A stretch of 35,200 bases of DNA from Candidatus Ligilactobacillus excrementigallinarum (GTDB lineage: Bacteria > Bacillota > Bacilli > Lactobacillales > Lactobacillaceae). The notes under the pieces were generated by a model. The model was not told the DNA's origin. It searched no databases and saw only the letters and a program-made list of their open reading frames with translations. The stretch is from the NCBI GenBank assembly GCA_019114385.1, contig DXFP01000060.1, positions 1-35,200 on the forward strand, given 5' to 3'. Below are positions 23,828-33,654 of this stretch, in pieces; position 1 is the stretch's first letter, and the number at the start of each line of letters is the position of its first letter. The position numbers and the translations under genes were made by a program.

Positions 23828-25288
23828 ATGTCAGATTTTTTTAAACTAAAAGAAAATCATACTACAGTTTCAACAGAAATTACAGCAGGATTAACTACTT
23901 TTTTTGCAATGTCATATATTTTATTTGTTGCTCCAAATATTCTGAGTAAAACAGGAATGCCTTCACAAGGAATTTTTCTAGCGACGATTATTGCTTCTGT
24001 TATAAGTACCTTAATCATGGCTTTATTTGCAAATGTTCCTTATGTTCAAGCTCCTGGATTAGGGTTAGCAACATTCTTTACATATACTGTTGTATTACAA
24101 TTGGGTTTTTCTTGGCAAGAAGCATTAGCCTTAGTTTTTCTTTGTGGAATAATTAATGTTACGATTACTGTTACTCAAATTAGAAAGCTAATAATTAAGT
24201 CTATTCCAGAAGTTTTGCAGCATGCAATTAGTGGGGGGATAGGAATGTTTGTTGCATATATTGGAATAAAAAATGCAGGTTTCTTAAAATTTACTACCGA
24301 TGGAACGGATATTATTTCGATAAATAATCATCCTTATCATCATGCAGGTGTTCATTTAGCACATGGAATTCAATCAATTGTTTCCGGAAGTGGAATCACT
24401 CCTGCATTGATTAATTTTAATCAAGCAGGAGCTTTGGTAGCATTAATTGGATTACTAATTATGGCTTTTTTAATGATCAAGAATGTAAAAGGCGGTATTT
24501 TAATTGGAATTATTGCAACGACAATAATTGGAATACCTTTTGGAGTAACTCACTTAGATTTAAGCAATGCACCATCTTTGGTAGAATCATTCAAGCAATT
24601 AGGAGTGACATTTGGAGCAGCGTTTGGTTCAAAAGGAATGGGAGCGTTATTTAGTCATCCGGGAAAATTGTTACTTGCAGTGATGACGATTTTTGCATTT
24701 TCCCTCACTGATATTTTTGATACAATTGGAACTTTTATTGGAACAGGTAAAAAATCCGGAATTTTTTCAAAAGCAGATGAAGATGAATTCTATAATGGAT
24801 CGGGATTTAAATCAAAAATGGATCGATCATTATTTTCAGATGCTGCAGGATCAATTGTAGCAGCGATTTGTGGAACTTCAAATGTTACTACATTTGTAGA
24901 AAGTGCATCTGGAATTGGAGCGGGTGGACGAACTGGATTAACTAGTTTAACAGCGGCAGTTATGTTTTTGCTAAGTAGTTTACTAGCACCATTAATTGCA
25001 ATTATTCCTACCCAAGCAACCGCTCCAGCATTAATCATTGTTGGAATCATGATGATGAGTTCATTCAAGGAAATTAATTGGTCAGACTTGGAAGACGCAA
25101 TTCCGGCATTCTTTGCATCTATTTTCATGGCAATGTGTTATAGCATTTCGTATGGGATTGCTGCAGGATTTATTTTTTATCTATTAGTAAAGATTTGCAA
25201 ACATAAGTTTAATGAAATTCATCCAATGTTAATAGTATGTACGTTACTTTTCATTTTGAATTTTGTTGTTTTAGCAATTATTGAATAA
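23828..25288 (+). CDS. NCS2 family purine permease (AzgA/PbuG-like)
   Basis: A 486-residue transporter of the nucleobase-cation symporter-2 family, AzgA branch, which takes up hypoxanthine, guanine or adenine. It begins FKLKENHTTVSTEITAGLTTFFAMSYILFVAPNIL, a strong family signature. Later stretches VPYVQAPGLGLATFFTY, FAFSLTDIFDTIGTFIGTG, SDAAGSIVAAICGTSNVTTFVESASGIGAGGRTGLTSL match the substrate-binding helices. About 12-14 membrane segments are present. Which purine is taken up cannot be read from the sequence. The start has GAGGGAAAG upstream. It is transcribed alone, and apt (purine salvage) lies about 4.6 kb downstream. Confidence 0.93.
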   Translation: MSDFFKLKENHTTVSTEITAGLTTFFAMSYILFVAPNILSKTGMPSQGIFLATIIASVISTLIMALFANVPYVQAPGLGLATFFTYTVVLQLGFSWQEALALVFLCGIINVTITVTQIRKLIIKSIPEVLQHAISGGIGMFVAYIGIKNAGFLKFTTDGTDIISINNHPYHHAGVHLAHGIQSIVSGSGITPALINFNQAGALVALIGLLIMAFLMIKNVKGGILIGIIATTIIGIPFGVTHLDLSNAPSLVESFKQLGVTFGAAFGSKGMGALFSHPGKLLLAVMTIFAFSLTDIFDTIGTFIGTGKKSGIFSKADEDEFYNGSGFKSKMDRSLFSDAAGSIVAAICGTSNVTTFVESASGIGAGGRTGLTSLTAAVMFLLSSLLAPLIAIIPTQATAPALIIVGIMMMSSFKEINWSDLEDAIPAFFASIFMAMCYSISYGIAAGFIFYLLVKICKHKFNEIHPMLIVCTLLFILNFVVLAIIE

Positions 25289-25295
25289 ATCAATT

Positions 25296-25324
25296 TTGTA
25301 TTTTTAAGAAATTGATAGTAAAAT
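25296..25324 (+). promoter_or_regulatory. Promoter of the RNA element before rnz
   Basis: TTGTAT at 25296-25301, a 17-base spacer, and TAAAAT at 25319-25324. It starts eight bases after the permease stop and would begin transcription around 25331, at the left edge of the structured element. Confidence 0.6.
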
Positions 25325-25330
25325 CTTATA

Positions 25331-25434
25331 TTGATGGTAATGTTTAAAAAAGATTGATTATCATAACGCGAGAGGCAAGATTGTCGTGCAACGGTGGAAG
25401 ATGCAGACTGTTATCATTACCTCTCTTTATTTTT
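25331..25434 (+). ncRNA. Unassigned structured RNA or attenuator with terminator
   Basis: About 105 bases between the purine permease and rnz, more GC-rich than the flanks. GGTAATG (25336-25342) pairs with CATTACC (25415-25421), and ATAAC (25363-25367) with GTTAT (25410-25414), so the two helices stack on one continuous 3' strand. GAGAGG (25370-25375) pairs with CCTCTC (25420-25425), followed by TTTATTTTT, which looks like a terminator. The two sets share bases 25420-25421 and exclude each other, as in an attenuator. A promoter sits just upstream. It could be a regulatory leader of the rnz operon or a free small RNA. I match it to no family I know. It is not a purine riboswitch, T-box or SRP RNA by motif. 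Confidence 0.55.
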
Positions 25435-25462
25435 GAAAATAAATTAGATAAGGGTTGATTTC

Positions 25463-26410
25463 ATGGAATTGGAATTTTTGGGAACGAGTGCAGGTTCTCC
25501 TTCTAAATTCAGAAATGTAACAGCTTTGGCGTTAAAATTATTGGATGAAATCAATGAAGTCTGGTTATTTGATGTAGGCGAAGGGACTCAACATCAAATT
25601 CTTAAAACTTCAATTCGTCCGCGAAAAGTAAGCCGAATTTTTATTACTCACTTGCATGGCGACCATATCTTTGGATTACCGGGATTTTTAAGTAGTCGTT
25701 CTTTTCAAGGTGCGGAACAAGCGATTCCATTAACCATTTATGGTCCACGTGGAATTAAGGAATTTGTTGAAACTTCATTGCGCATTTCCCAGACACGGCT
25801 CTCATATCCATTGAAGTTTGTCGAATTGCAAAAGGAAGGCGTAATTTTTGAAGATGAACACTTTAAAGCTTCATTCAAATATTTAGATCATCGGATACAA
25901 TGTGCTGGATATCGAGTTGAAGAAAAAGATTATCCAGGTGAATTGATGGTAGATAAACTACATGAATTAGGTGTACGTCCAGGACCAATTTATGGGAAAA
26001 TTAAAAATGGTGAGACTGTAACCTTGGAAGATGGCCGAGTAATTAATGGTCACGATTTCATTGGAGAGCCTAAAAAAGGTAGAATTGTTACAATTTTAGG
26101 TGATACAAGAAAAAATCAAAATATTGATGTATTAGCGCATAATGCAGATGTACTTGTACATGAGAGCACTTTTGGTAAAGGTGAAGCTAAATTAGCGCGT
26201 AATTATTATCATTCTACATGTATTCAAGCTGCAGAAACTGCTAAACGTGAAAATGTACAGCAGTTATTGTTGACACATATTTCAGCAAGATATGTTGGCC
26301 CAATGATTAAGAAATTGCAAAATGATGCACGCAAAATATTCCCTCAAACTAAAGTTGTGCGTGATTTTGACGTTATTAATGTTCCATTTAGAAAGAAAGG
26401 GGCAGAATAA
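25463..26410 (+). CDS. rnz: Ribonuclease Z
   Basis: A 315-residue metallo-beta-lactamase fold nuclease that removes 3' trailers from tRNA precursors lacking CCA. The zinc motif HLHGDH gives H63, H65, D67 and H68. The RNase Z flexible-arm region with [11 protein letters not shown], the HESTF motif and LLTHISARY follow in order. It starts [11 protein letters not shown], as is typical. AAGGG stands upstream at the normal distance. It is the first gene of rnz-SDR-lapA-recJ-apt, and its stop overlaps the SDR start by one base. Confidence 0.97.
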   Translation: MELEFLGTSAGSPSKFRNVTALALKLLDEINEVWLFDVGEGTQHQILKTSIRPRKVSRIFITHLHGDHIFGLPGFLSSRSFQGAEQAIPLTIYGPRGIKEFVETSLRISQTRLSYPLKFVELQKEGVIFEDEHFKASFKYLDHRIQCAGYRVEEKDYPGELMVDKLHELGVRPGPIYGKIKNGETVTLEDGRVINGHDFIGEPKKGRIVTILGDTRKNQNIDVLAHNADVLVHESTFGKGEAKLARNYYHSTCIQAAETAKRENVQQLLLTHISARYVGPMIKKLQNDARKIFPQTKVVRDFDVINVPFRKKGAE

Positions 26411-27222
26411 TGAAAGCGGGATATCACGAATTAAGAGACTTGGAAGACCGAGTAGTCTTAATTACAGGAGCATCTTCTGGTTTGGGAGAGCAGATTGCAT
26501 ATCAGGCTGCTAAAAAAGGGGCAATTGTTGTTGCAGCTGCAAGAAATATTTCAAAATTAAGAGAAGTTGCTAAAGCATGTTCTGAATTTCGCGGAAAGAA
26601 AGCATTGGCTGTAAGTTTAGATGTTGCAAATCCAACGCGAATTGAAAAAGTAATTGATCAGATTAAGCATCAAGTCGGTGCAATTGATGTTTTAATAAAT
26701 GATGCTGGTTTTGGATTAATGCAAAGTGCGTTGGACTTTGACATGACAGTTGCTGAAAAAATGTTTCGGGTAAATGTTCTAGGATTAATGTATTTAACTA
26801 AATATACTGCAGTTCAAATGGCAAAACAAAGACGTGGTGCAATTATCAATATTGCATCAGTTGCTGGCAAAATTGCAACTCCGAAGTCTTCAGTCTACTC
26901 AGCTACTAAAGCAGCTGTAATTGCGTATTCGAATGCTCTAAGACTTGAAGTAAAGCCATTAGGAATCTCAGTAATGACAGTTAATCCAGGACCGATTCGA
27001 ACTAATTTCTTTGAAAAGGCAGATAAAACGGGCGATTATCTGAGCAAAGTAAACGGAATTGTACTAAATCCAGAATTGGTAGCTGAAAAAATAATTAATG
27101 CAATTGGAACTGCAAAACGCGAATTGACATTGCCGCATTTCTTTAAGGCAGCTGAAATTGGCTATACCATTTTTCCAAAATTGGGTGATTTTTTAACGGC
27201 TAATGTATTTAATAAAAAATAA
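26410..27222 (+). CDS. SDR family NAD(P)-dependent oxidoreductase
   Basis: A 270-residue classical short-chain dehydrogenase. The cofactor-binding motif TGASSGLG is at residues 19-26. NDAGFG stands in place of the usual NNAG. The catalytic triad is Ser in INIASVAGK, Y163 and K167 in YSATK. PGPIRTNFF is the usual segment after the active site. The substrate is unknown; relatives next to rnz in lactobacilli are annotated only as SDR or DltE-like. The ATG overlaps the rnz stop, so it is coupled to rnz translation. Confidence 0.9.
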   Translation: MKAGYHELRDLEDRVVLITGASSGLGEQIAYQAAKKGAIVVAAARNISKLREVAKACSEFRGKKALAVSLDVANPTRIEKVIDQIKHQVGAIDVLINDAGFGLMQSALDFDMTVAEKMFRVNVLGLMYLTKYTAVQMAKQRRGAIINIASVAGKIATPKSSVYSATKAAVIAYSNALRLEVKPLGISVMTVNPGPIRTNFFEKADKTGDYLSKVNGIVLNPELVAEKIINAIGTAKRELTLPHFFKAAEIGYTIFPKLGDFLTANVFNKK

Positions 27223-27248
27223 TTGTATTAGGTTAGGAGAGGTTATTT

Positions 27249-27536
27249 ATGAAGAAAAAATTAAGCGTAATTGGGGTAATTATTTTAGTATTGGCAGTTG
27301 CAGTATTTTCAGTTTTAAATATGCAAAATGTTAATGTAAACTTTTTCGGAGCAAAGGTTGATATGCCATTAGTTTTATTGATTCTTTGTTCAGTAGTTGT
27401 CGGAATTTTAATTACAATGCTTTTTTCAAGTATTTCTTCATTTAAGAATAAACGTCAAATTAAAAATCTAAACAACCAAGTTGAAAATTTAAAGAAGCAA
27501 GTTGAAACAACATCAGCAGATAAAAAGGATGAATAA
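27249..27536 (+). CDS. LapA family membrane protein (DUF1049)
   Basis: A 95-residue protein with two membrane segments (about 5-25 and 39-61) joined by a short NMQNVNVNFFGAKVDMP loop. The tail is a cytoplasmic coiled coil (about 66-90; KNLNNQVENLKKQVE). This layout is the LapA/DUF1049 (YciS-like) family. In E. coli LapA/LapB act in lipopolysaccharide assembly, a role that cannot apply in a Gram-positive, so the function here is unknown. The start has TAGGAGAGG upstream. recJ follows within four bases. Confidence 0.85.
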   Translation: MKKKLSVIGVIILVLAVAVFSVLNMQNVNVNFFGAKVDMPLVLLILCSVVVGILITMLFSSISSFKNKRQIKNLNNQVENLKKQVETTSADKKDE

Positions 27537-27540
27537 CTAA

Positions 27541-29838
27541 TTGATAAATTCAAAATATGAGTGGAAAGAAATTGATTCGCCAAGCGTCGATGATTTGATA
27601 AGTTTAGTATCTAAAACCCAACTTTCGCCAATTATTATCAAGTTATTGGCTCAGAAAGGCTTTACTAGTCAAAATGAGATTGAAGACTTTCTAAAGCCGA
27701 CAGGTAAAAATATTCATGATCCATTTTTATTGCATGATATGGATAAAGCAGTTGAGCGGATTCAAGACGCTATTATGAATGGTGAAAGAATCGTAATTTA
27801 TGGAGATTATGATGCAGATGGAATTACTAGCACTGCAGTAATGTATGAAACGTTGGAACAATTGGGAGCCAACGTTTCATATTTTGTTCCTGATCGTTTT
27901 GAAGATGGTTATGGACCTAATTTAAATGAATATAAAAAACTTGCTGCGACAGGCATGCAGCTTTTGATTACTGTTGATAATGGGATTACTGGAGTAAATG
28001 AAGTTCAGTATTTAGCAAATCAGGGAATTGATACAGTGATTACAGATCACCATGAATTACCTGAGAAGTTACCAGATGCATTTGCAATTGTCCATCCGGA
28101 TTATCCAGGAAGTCAGTATCCGTTTAAACATCTAGCAGGTGTAGGTGTTGCATTTAAAGTAGCATGTGCATTGTTGGAAGAAATCCCCGAAGAATTGCTG
28201 GATTTGGTTGCCATTGGGACGGTTGCTGATATTGTGTCATTGACTAATGAAAATCGAGATTTAGTTTCTTTTGGAATTAAAGCATTACAAAGTACAGGAA
28301 GATTAGGTTTATTAGCGTTATTTGATGTAGCTAAAATTGATCAAACACAACTAAATGCTGATACGATTGGGTTTATGCTTGCACCACGGTTAAACGCATT
28401 GGGAAGAATGGAGAACGCCAAGCAGGGTGTGCAGTTGTTAACAACGCTTGATGATCAAGAAGCAAAGCAATTGGCTGCACATACTCAACAACTTAATGAA
28501 AAGCGTCAAGATTTAGTTGCCAAAATTACAATTGAAGTGTCAAATAAATTAGATGATAAGCATTTAGTGAACGTTATTGTTGGTGAAGATTGGCATGAAG
28601 GTGTGCTTGGAATTGTAGCAAGTCGAATTGCTGAACAAACTCATAAGCCAACAATCGTTTTAACTCAAACTTCAACCGGAATTTATAAGGGGTCTGGACG
28701 TTCGGTTGGTAATTTTAACTTATTTAATGCATTTGATTCTCATCGAAAAATCTTTGAAAATTTTGGTGGTCATGCAAAGGCTTGCGGAATATCGATTAAA
28801 GCTGATAACTTAGGTGTTTTGCAGGTAATTGCAGATCAAGAAGCCGAAAACCAGCATTTTGATCCATCTCAAAAAGAAGAATTAACAATTGCAGAGCAAA
28901 TTAAGTTATCGGATGTAAATATTGCATTAATTAATGAAATAGAACAACTTGCACCGTTTGGCGAGGATAATCCACGTCCAGTATTCGCAATTCAGTTTGC
29001 AAATCCTCAGTTAAGTTTAATGGGAAATCAGCAACAACATTTTCGTTTAGACAAAATTGTTAATGGACAAAAGATTTCTGCGATAAAATTTAATGCTTTG
29101 AAAGAAGAAATTCAAACTTTACAAACTAGTTCGTTACAAGGTTTATGGATTGCCGGTGAGTTGGCAGTTAATCAATGGAAGGGAAAAGTCTTTCCGCAAA
29201 TCAAAATTAAAGATTTAAGGACTTCATCAAAAGCCGAAAAATTTGTTATTCAGCGTAGCTCACAACTAACTCAAGAAATGTTTGCTGCGGATGAAATTTA
29301 TGGTTTTTTTGATTCACGAATTGAAAAACAGGTTTCTGAAAGTGTTAATCATCATATTCGACATATTAATTTAAATGCACAACAGGAGATAACGGCGGAA
29401 AAATTAGTAATTGTTGATTGCCCGAACTCATTAGATTCATTTAAAAAAGTGATGCAGCACTTGCATGTAAATCAAATTGTATTAAAATGTTATTCGCGAC
29501 ACGATTTTTCTCAAGTACCAATGCCAAGTCATGCAGATTTTGTAAAATTATATCGTTTTACAAGTACTCATCATGATTTGAATTTACGAAACGAGACAAA
29601 GCATATCGCAGAATATCTTAATTTTGACCAATCAATTTTGATTTTCATGTTACAGGTGTTTTTTGAAGCCGGATTTGTTAAAATTGAAAATGGTTTGTTG
29701 ACGGGAACTCCGAGTCAAAACCATGTAGATTTAACAAAAGCGAACCGCTATCAAGCGCAAGTGAAGTTAATTGAAGCTCAAAAGAAATTTATTCATTCGT
29801 CAGATGAAGATTTAATTAATTGGTTGAATGAATTATAA
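27541..29838 (+). CDS. recJ: Single-stranded-DNA-specific exonuclease RecJ
   Basis: A 765-residue 5'-3' exonuclease of DHH/DHHA1 type, acting in recombination repair and mismatch processing. Motif I YGDYDADG gives D89, D91 and D93. Motif III is the DHH at 169-171 (VITDHHELP). LAGVGVAFKV and DLVAIGTVADIV follow. DHHA1 carries GSGRS and FGGHAKACG. An OB fold and a Lactobacillales-type C-terminal domain of about 200 residues complete it. The start is TTG 27541, with AAGGATG about 10 bases upstream; no ATG is near the expected N-terminus. apt follows 36 bases on with its own Shine-Dalgarno. Confidence 0.95.
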   Translation: MINSKYEWKEIDSPSVDDLISLVSKTQLSPIIIKLLAQKGFTSQNEIEDFLKPTGKNIHDPFLLHDMDKAVERIQDAIMNGERIVIYGDYDADGITSTAVMYETLEQLGANVSYFVPDRFEDGYGPNLNEYKKLAATGMQLLITVDNGITGVNEVQYLANQGIDTVITDHHELPEKLPDAFAIVHPDYPGSQYPFKHLAGVGVAFKVACALLEEIPEELLDLVAIGTVADIVSLTNENRDLVSFGIKALQSTGRLGLLALFDVAKIDQTQLNADTIGFMLAPRLNALGRMENAKQGVQLLTTLDDQEAKQLAAHTQQLNEKRQDLVAKITIEVSNKLDDKHLVNVIVGEDWHEGVLGIVASRIAEQTHKPTIVLTQTSTGIYKGSGRSVGNFNLFNAFDSHRKIFENFGGHAKACGISIKADNLGVLQVIADQEAENQHFDPSQKEELTIAEQIKLSDVNIALINEIEQLAPFGEDNPRPVFAIQFANPQLSLMGNQQQHFRLDKIVNGQKISAIKFNALKEEIQTLQTSSLQGLWIAGELAVNQWKGKVFPQIKIKDLRTSSKAEKFVIQRSSQLTQEMFAADEIYGFFDSRIEKQVSESVNHHIRHINLNAQQEITAEKLVIVDCPNSLDSFKKVMQHLHVNQIVLKCYSRHDFSQVPMPSHADFVKLYRFTSTHHDLNLRNETKHIAEYLNFDQSILIFMLQVFFEAGFVKIENGLLTGTPSQNHVDLTKANRYQAQVKLIEAQKKFIHSSDEDLINWLNEL

Positions 29839-29874
29839 TAAGATTATTTGTTATGTTATTAAAGGAGACAAACA

Positions 29875-30393
29875 ATGACTTTAGATTTACACAATTATGT
29901 AGCTAGTATTCCAGATTATCCAGAAAAAGGTGTGTTATTTCGTGATATCTCACCTTTAATGGCAGATGGAGAAGCATATCATCAAGCAACAGATCAAATT
30001 GTACAATTTGCACGTGATAAAGGTGTAGAAATGATTGTCGGTCCTGAAGCGCGTGGCTTTATTATTGGTTGTCCAGTTGCTTTTGAATTAGGTGTCGGAT
30101 TTGCACCTGCTCGTAAAAAAGGCAAGTTACCACGAGAAACGGTAAAAGCTGAATATGATTTGGAGTATGGAAAGTCAGCATTGTATATGCATAAAGATGC
30201 AATTAAGCCAGGACAAAAGGTGCTTGTAACTGATGATTTGTTAGCTACTGGTGGCACAATTCGGGCCACAATTGACTTAGTTGAACAATTGGGTGGAATT
30301 GTTGTCGGTTGTGCATTTATTATCGAATTGAAGGACTTACATGGTCGTGACAAAATTAAAGGTTATGATATGTTAAGTTTAATGGAGTATTAA
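29875..30393 (+). CDS. apt: Adenine phosphoribosyltransferase
   Basis: A 172-residue type I phosphoribosyltransferase that makes AMP from adenine and [25 protein letters not shown] opens the protein, [10 protein letters not shown] is the adenine-site region, and the PRPP loop is [13 protein letters not shown]. Length and order match the family. AAAGGAG stands upstream. recJ-apt is a conserved pair in Firmicutes. No convincing terminator separates it from the dlt promoter, but the gap is AT-rich. Confidence 0.97.
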   Translation: MTLDLHNYVASIPDYPEKGVLFRDISPLMADGEAYHQATDQIVQFARDKGVEMIVGPEARGFIIGCPVAFELGVGFAPARKKGKLPRETVKAEYDLEYGKSALYMHKDAIKPGQKVLVTDDLLATGGTIRATIDLVEQLGGIVVGCAFIIELKDLHGRDKIKGYDMLSLMEY

Positions 30394-30453
30394 ATTTTCG
30401 ATGAAAAACTGAATTTTTGTTAATTGTGAATGGTATTAGTTTATTTTTTTAAG

Positions 30454-30459
30454 TATAAT
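30454..30459 (+). promoter_or_regulatory. Candidate -10 of the dlt operon promoter
   Basis: A perfect TATAAT, 48 bases before dltX. At 17 bases the -35 is only TGGTAT, so activation by a regulator is possible. I could not identify an operator. Confidence 0.5.
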
Positions 30460-30506
30460 TAGTATTATTTACTTAACAAGCTAATAAATTAATTAGGAGG
30501 AGCATC

Positions 30507-30656
30507 ATGAAAGAAAAGTTACGTGCATTTTGGCATAAAGACTGGGTTCGTTTTACTGCTCGAACAATCTTTTATTTTGTGATTCTATTTGCTCTAGTGT
30601 ACATGTATAGTTACAGTGGAGTTAACCAACCACATTTTATTTATAATGAATTTTAA
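30507..30656 (+). CDS. dltX: Teichoic acid D-Ala incorporation-associated protein DltX
   Basis: A 49-residue membrane peptide. It has a basic N-terminus (MKEKLRAFWHKDWVRFTART), one membrane helix (about 21-36) and the conserved C-terminus FIYNEF. In the current model of D-alanylation the DltX C-terminus carries D-alanine outside the cell for DltD to move to lipoteichoic acid. The start follows AGGAGGA at good spacing. It is the first gene of dltXABCD, and dltA begins 15 bases after it. Confidence 0.95.
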   Translation: MKEKLRAFWHKDWVRFTARTIFYFVILFALVYMYSYSGVNQPHFIYNEF

Positions 30657-30671
30657 TTGGGAGATGTAGAA

Positions 30672-32204
30672 ATGGAACAAAATTTGATTGCAACAATCGA
30701 TAATTTTGCTGTAAAACATCCAGATAAAATTGCATATAATTATTTGGGAACAACAAATACGTATAGTGATTTGAAAAAATATTCCGATGCATTAGCAGAT
30801 TATCTTTTAAAGTTGGACTTGCCTAAAGATCAACCAATTGTTGTTTTTGGCGGTCAAACTTTTGAAATGATTGCAACTTTCTTGGGAGTTGTAAAGTCTG
30901 GACATGCATACATTCCAGTGGATACTAATTCTTCATTGGCACGGTTAGAATCAATTAATGAAATTGGACAACCTGCTATGTATATTCAAGTTGAAGAATT
31001 ACCAGCTGAGATGAAACAAGTTAAAAATATCACTCAAGCTCAATTGAACGACATTTTTACTCATGGTTCATTTACCGAAGATATTGATGAAACCACGTTT
31101 GTAAATGGTAATAATACATTTTATATTATCTTTACTTCAGGAACTACTGGAAAGCCTAAGGGTGTTCAAATCAGTCATGATAATTTAGTAAGTTATGTTG
31201 ACTGGATGCATTCTGATGACTTTGACATTAAATCAGACGGTATTTGCTTATCACAAGCACCATATTCATTTGATTTGTCAGTCATGGACTTATATCCAAC
31301 ATTAACTGCGGGTGGACAACTGGCTGTTTTACCTAAGGAAACAACTGAAAACTTCAAGCAATTATTCGAAGTGTTGCCTAAATTGCATATTAATGAATGG
31401 GTATCAACCCCATCATTTATGGATATTTGCTTATTGCAACCAACTTTTGATGAAACTCATATGCCAGAGTTATCACACTTTGTATTTTGCGGTGAAGAGT
31501 TAACGCATGCCACAGCAGCTAACTTGAAACAAAGATTCCCACATGCACGAATCTTTAATACTTATGGTCCAACGGAAACAACTGTTGCAGTTACACAAGT
31601 TGAAATTACAGATGAAATTTTGGAAAAATATCAACGTTTACCAATTGGAAAACCAAAAGCTGATACTCGAATTGTATTAGTTGATGAAGATACTCATGAA
31701 GTTGGTGAACTTGATGAAGGTGAAATCGTAATTGCAGGTCCAAGTGTTTCAAAAGGATACATTAATAATCCAGAAAAAACAGCAAATGCATTCTTAGAAG
31801 TTGAAGGGATGAATGCATATAAAACAGGTGATTTAGGACAATTTGATGAAAATGGTCAATTATTATACAAAGGTCGGTTAGATTTTCAAGTGAAATTACA
31901 CGGCTTCCGAATTGAGCTTGAAGATGTTGATCATCATTTAGGACAAGTAAGTTTGATTTCACAAGCAACGACCGTTCCAAAATATGATAAAAATCACAAA
32001 GTTAGTCAATTAATTGCATATATCGTTCCAGAAGAAAATGATTTTGACGATGAATTTAAGTTAACACAAGCAATTAAAGAAGAATTACAAGAAATTATGA
32101 TGTCTTATATGATGCCGCAACGGTTTGTATATGTTGACTCATTACCATTAACTCCAAATGGCAAAATTGACCGTAAATCTTTAATGAAAGAGGTTAATGA
32201 ATAA
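30672..32204 (+). CDS. dltA: D-alanine--D-alanyl carrier protein ligase
   Basis: A 510-residue adenylation-domain enzyme that activates D-alanine with ATP and loads it onto DltC. A3 motif FTSGTTGKPKG is at 154-164, A5 YGPTETT, A7 YKTGDLG, A8 FQVKLHGFRIELEDVD, and A10 PNGKIDRKS with the catalytic Lys at 498. ATG 30672 is chosen, eight bases after GGGAG. A TTG at 30657 directly after the dltX stop would include the Shine-Dalgarno in the gene. It overlaps dltB by one base. Confidence 0.97.
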   Translation: MEQNLIATIDNFAVKHPDKIAYNYLGTTNTYSDLKKYSDALADYLLKLDLPKDQPIVVFGGQTFEMIATFLGVVKSGHAYIPVDTNSSLARLESINEIGQPAMYIQVEELPAEMKQVKNITQAQLNDIFTHGSFTEDIDETTFVNGNNTFYIIFTSGTTGKPKGVQISHDNLVSYVDWMHSDDFDIKSDGICLSQAPYSFDLSVMDLYPTLTAGGQLAVLPKETTENFKQLFEVLPKLHINEWVSTPSFMDICLLQPTFDETHMPELSHFVFCGEELTHATAANLKQRFPHARIFNTYGPTETTVAVTQVEITDEILEKYQRLPIGKPKADTRIVLVDEDTHEVGELDEGEIVIAGPSVSKGYINNPEKTANAFLEVEGMNAYKTGDLGQFDENGQLLYKGRLDFQVKLHGFRIELEDVDHHLGQVSLISQATTVPKYDKNHKVSQLIAYIVPEENDFDDEFKLTQAIKEELQEIMMSYMMPQRFVYVDSLPLTPNGKIDRKSLMKEVNE

Positions 32205-33403
32205 TGTTGAATATGCAACCATATCAAGATCCAACATATTTTATTTTATTGGCAATTGGGTTATTGCCAATTATGATTGGATTATTATACGGAAAGAGAT
32301 TTCGGACATATGAAACGTTAATTTCAATTGCATTTTTAATTTTGACTTTTGGTGGAATCAAATGGCACCAAGGAATCGCCTTAATTGGTTATATCATTTT
32401 TGAAATGCTTTTAATTGCGTGGTATTTCAATTATCGACAGAAACATAATAAAACCTGGGTGTTTTGTTTAGCGGTAATTTTATCAATTTTACCTTTAGTA
32501 GTTGTTAAAATTACTCCGGCAATTGATTTTGGCAGAGAATCAATTATTGGATTTCTTGGAATTAGTTATTTAACTTTCAAAGTTGTGGGAATGATTATGG
32601 AAATTCGTGATGGAATGATTAAAGAATTTCATCCATGGACAGTTTTTCAATTTATTATTTTCTTCCCAACAATTTCTTCCGGTCCCATTGATCGGTATCG
32701 AAGATTTGAAAGGGATTATAATACGATTCCTGATCGCAAAAAATATGTTGGCATGATTAGCAAAGCTGTACATTATATCTTTTTAGGATTTATGTATAAA
32801 TTTTTATTGGCATATTTCTTCGGTCAAATTTTATTACCTAAAGTTGGAAGTTTAGCATTAGCACATGGTGGATGGTCAGTTTGGACATTTGCTTATGGCT
32901 ATGTATATGCAATGGACTTGTTTTTTGATTTTGCGGGCTATAGTTTATTCGCAGTTGCAACAAGTTATATCATGGGAATTGAAACTCCAATGAACTTCAA
33001 CAAGCCATTTATTTCACATAACATTAAAGATTTCTGGAATAGATGGCATATGACTTTATCATTCTGGTTTCGTGACTATATTTATATGCGATTAGTATTC
33101 TTTATGATGAAGAAAAAGTTTATGAAAAGCCGGATTGCAATGGCTAATTTAGGTTATATTACCTTATTCCTTATTATGGGATTCTGGCATGGTTTAACAT
33201 GGTATTACATTGCATATGGTATTTTCCAAGCTTGTGCAATGATTATTTGTGATGCTTGGCAACGGTTTAAGAAGAAACATCGGAAAGCAATTCCACATAA
33301 TAAATTTACAGAGTGCTTTGCAATCTTCTTAACATTTAACGTTGTATGTTTTAGTCTCTTGATTTTCTCAGGATTCTTAAATAAACTATTTTTTGTACAC
33401 TAA
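32204..33403 (+). CDS. dltB: D-alanyl transfer protein DltB (MBOAT)
   Basis: A 399-residue membrane-bound O-acyltransferase with about 11 hydrophobic segments that moves D-alanine from DltC across the membrane. The MBOAT motif [17 protein letters not shown] carries H282, and [11 protein letters not shown] carries the catalytic His (H329). [14 protein letters not shown] is the conserved tunnel segment. Length matches DltB of lactobacilli. The start overlaps the dltA stop (TAATG), with AAAGAGG about 10 bases upstream. Confidence 0.97.
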   Translation: MLNMQPYQDPTYFILLAIGLLPIMIGLLYGKRFRTYETLISIAFLILTFGGIKWHQGIALIGYIIFEMLLIAWYFNYRQKHNKTWVFCLAVILSILPLVVVKITPAIDFGRESIIGFLGISYLTFKVVGMIMEIRDGMIKEFHPWTVFQFIIFFPTISSGPIDRYRRFERDYNTIPDRKKYVGMISKAVHYIFLGFMYKFLLAYFFGQILLPKVGSLALAHGGWSVWTFAYGYVYAMDLFFDFAGYSLFAVATSYIMGIETPMNFNKPFISHNIKDFWNRWHMTLSFWFRDYIYMRLVFFMMKKKFMKSRIAMANLGYITLFLIMGFWHGLTWYYIAYGIFQACAMIICDAWQRFKKKHRKAIPHNKFTECFAIFLTFNVVCFSLLIFSGFLNKLFFVH

Positions 33404-33423
33404 ATAAAAGCGAGGTTATTAAA

Positions 33424-33654
33424 ATGAAAGATCAAGTATTAGATATTTTAGCTGATGTAACAGGTAGCGATGAAGTAAAGAAAGATCTAGATGTTAATAT
33501 CTTTCAAACAGGTTTATTAGATTCAATGGGAACTGTTCAATTCTTATTGGAATTACAAAACCAACTTGGAATTGATGTTCCAGTTTCAGAATTTGATCGT
33601 TCTGAATGGGAAACACCAAACAAAATTATTGCGAAAGTTGAAAGCATGAAATAA
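33424..33654 (+). CDS. dltC: D-alanyl carrier protein
   Basis: A 76-residue acyl-carrier-type protein. S34 in [10 protein letters not shown] is the phosphopantetheine attachment site; DltA loads D-alanine here and DltB takes it. [13 protein letters not shown] in the C-terminal half is typical of DltC. The start is preceded by GCGAGG. It overlaps dltD by one base. Confidence 0.97.
   Translation: MKDQVLDILADVTGSDEVKKDLDVNIFQTGLLDSMGTVQFLLELQNQLGIDVPVSEFDRSEWETPNKIIAKVESMK

Noticed and set aside
24790-25128. 112-codon open frame antisense to the purine permease
   Set aside because: It is a shadow of the hydrophobic codons of the real gene; there is no ribosome binding site.
25331-25434. SRP RNA, T-box or purine riboswitch as identity of the RNA element
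   Set aside because: It contains GGTGGAAGATGCAG, which faintly recalls the SRP tetraloop region, but lacks the paired GTCAGG/AGCAG signature. There is no TGGNACCGCG and no purine-riboswitch core.
29994-30353. 119-codon open frame antisense to apt
   Set aside because: It lies wholly inside apt, has no ribosome binding site or family features, and is explained by apt codon use.
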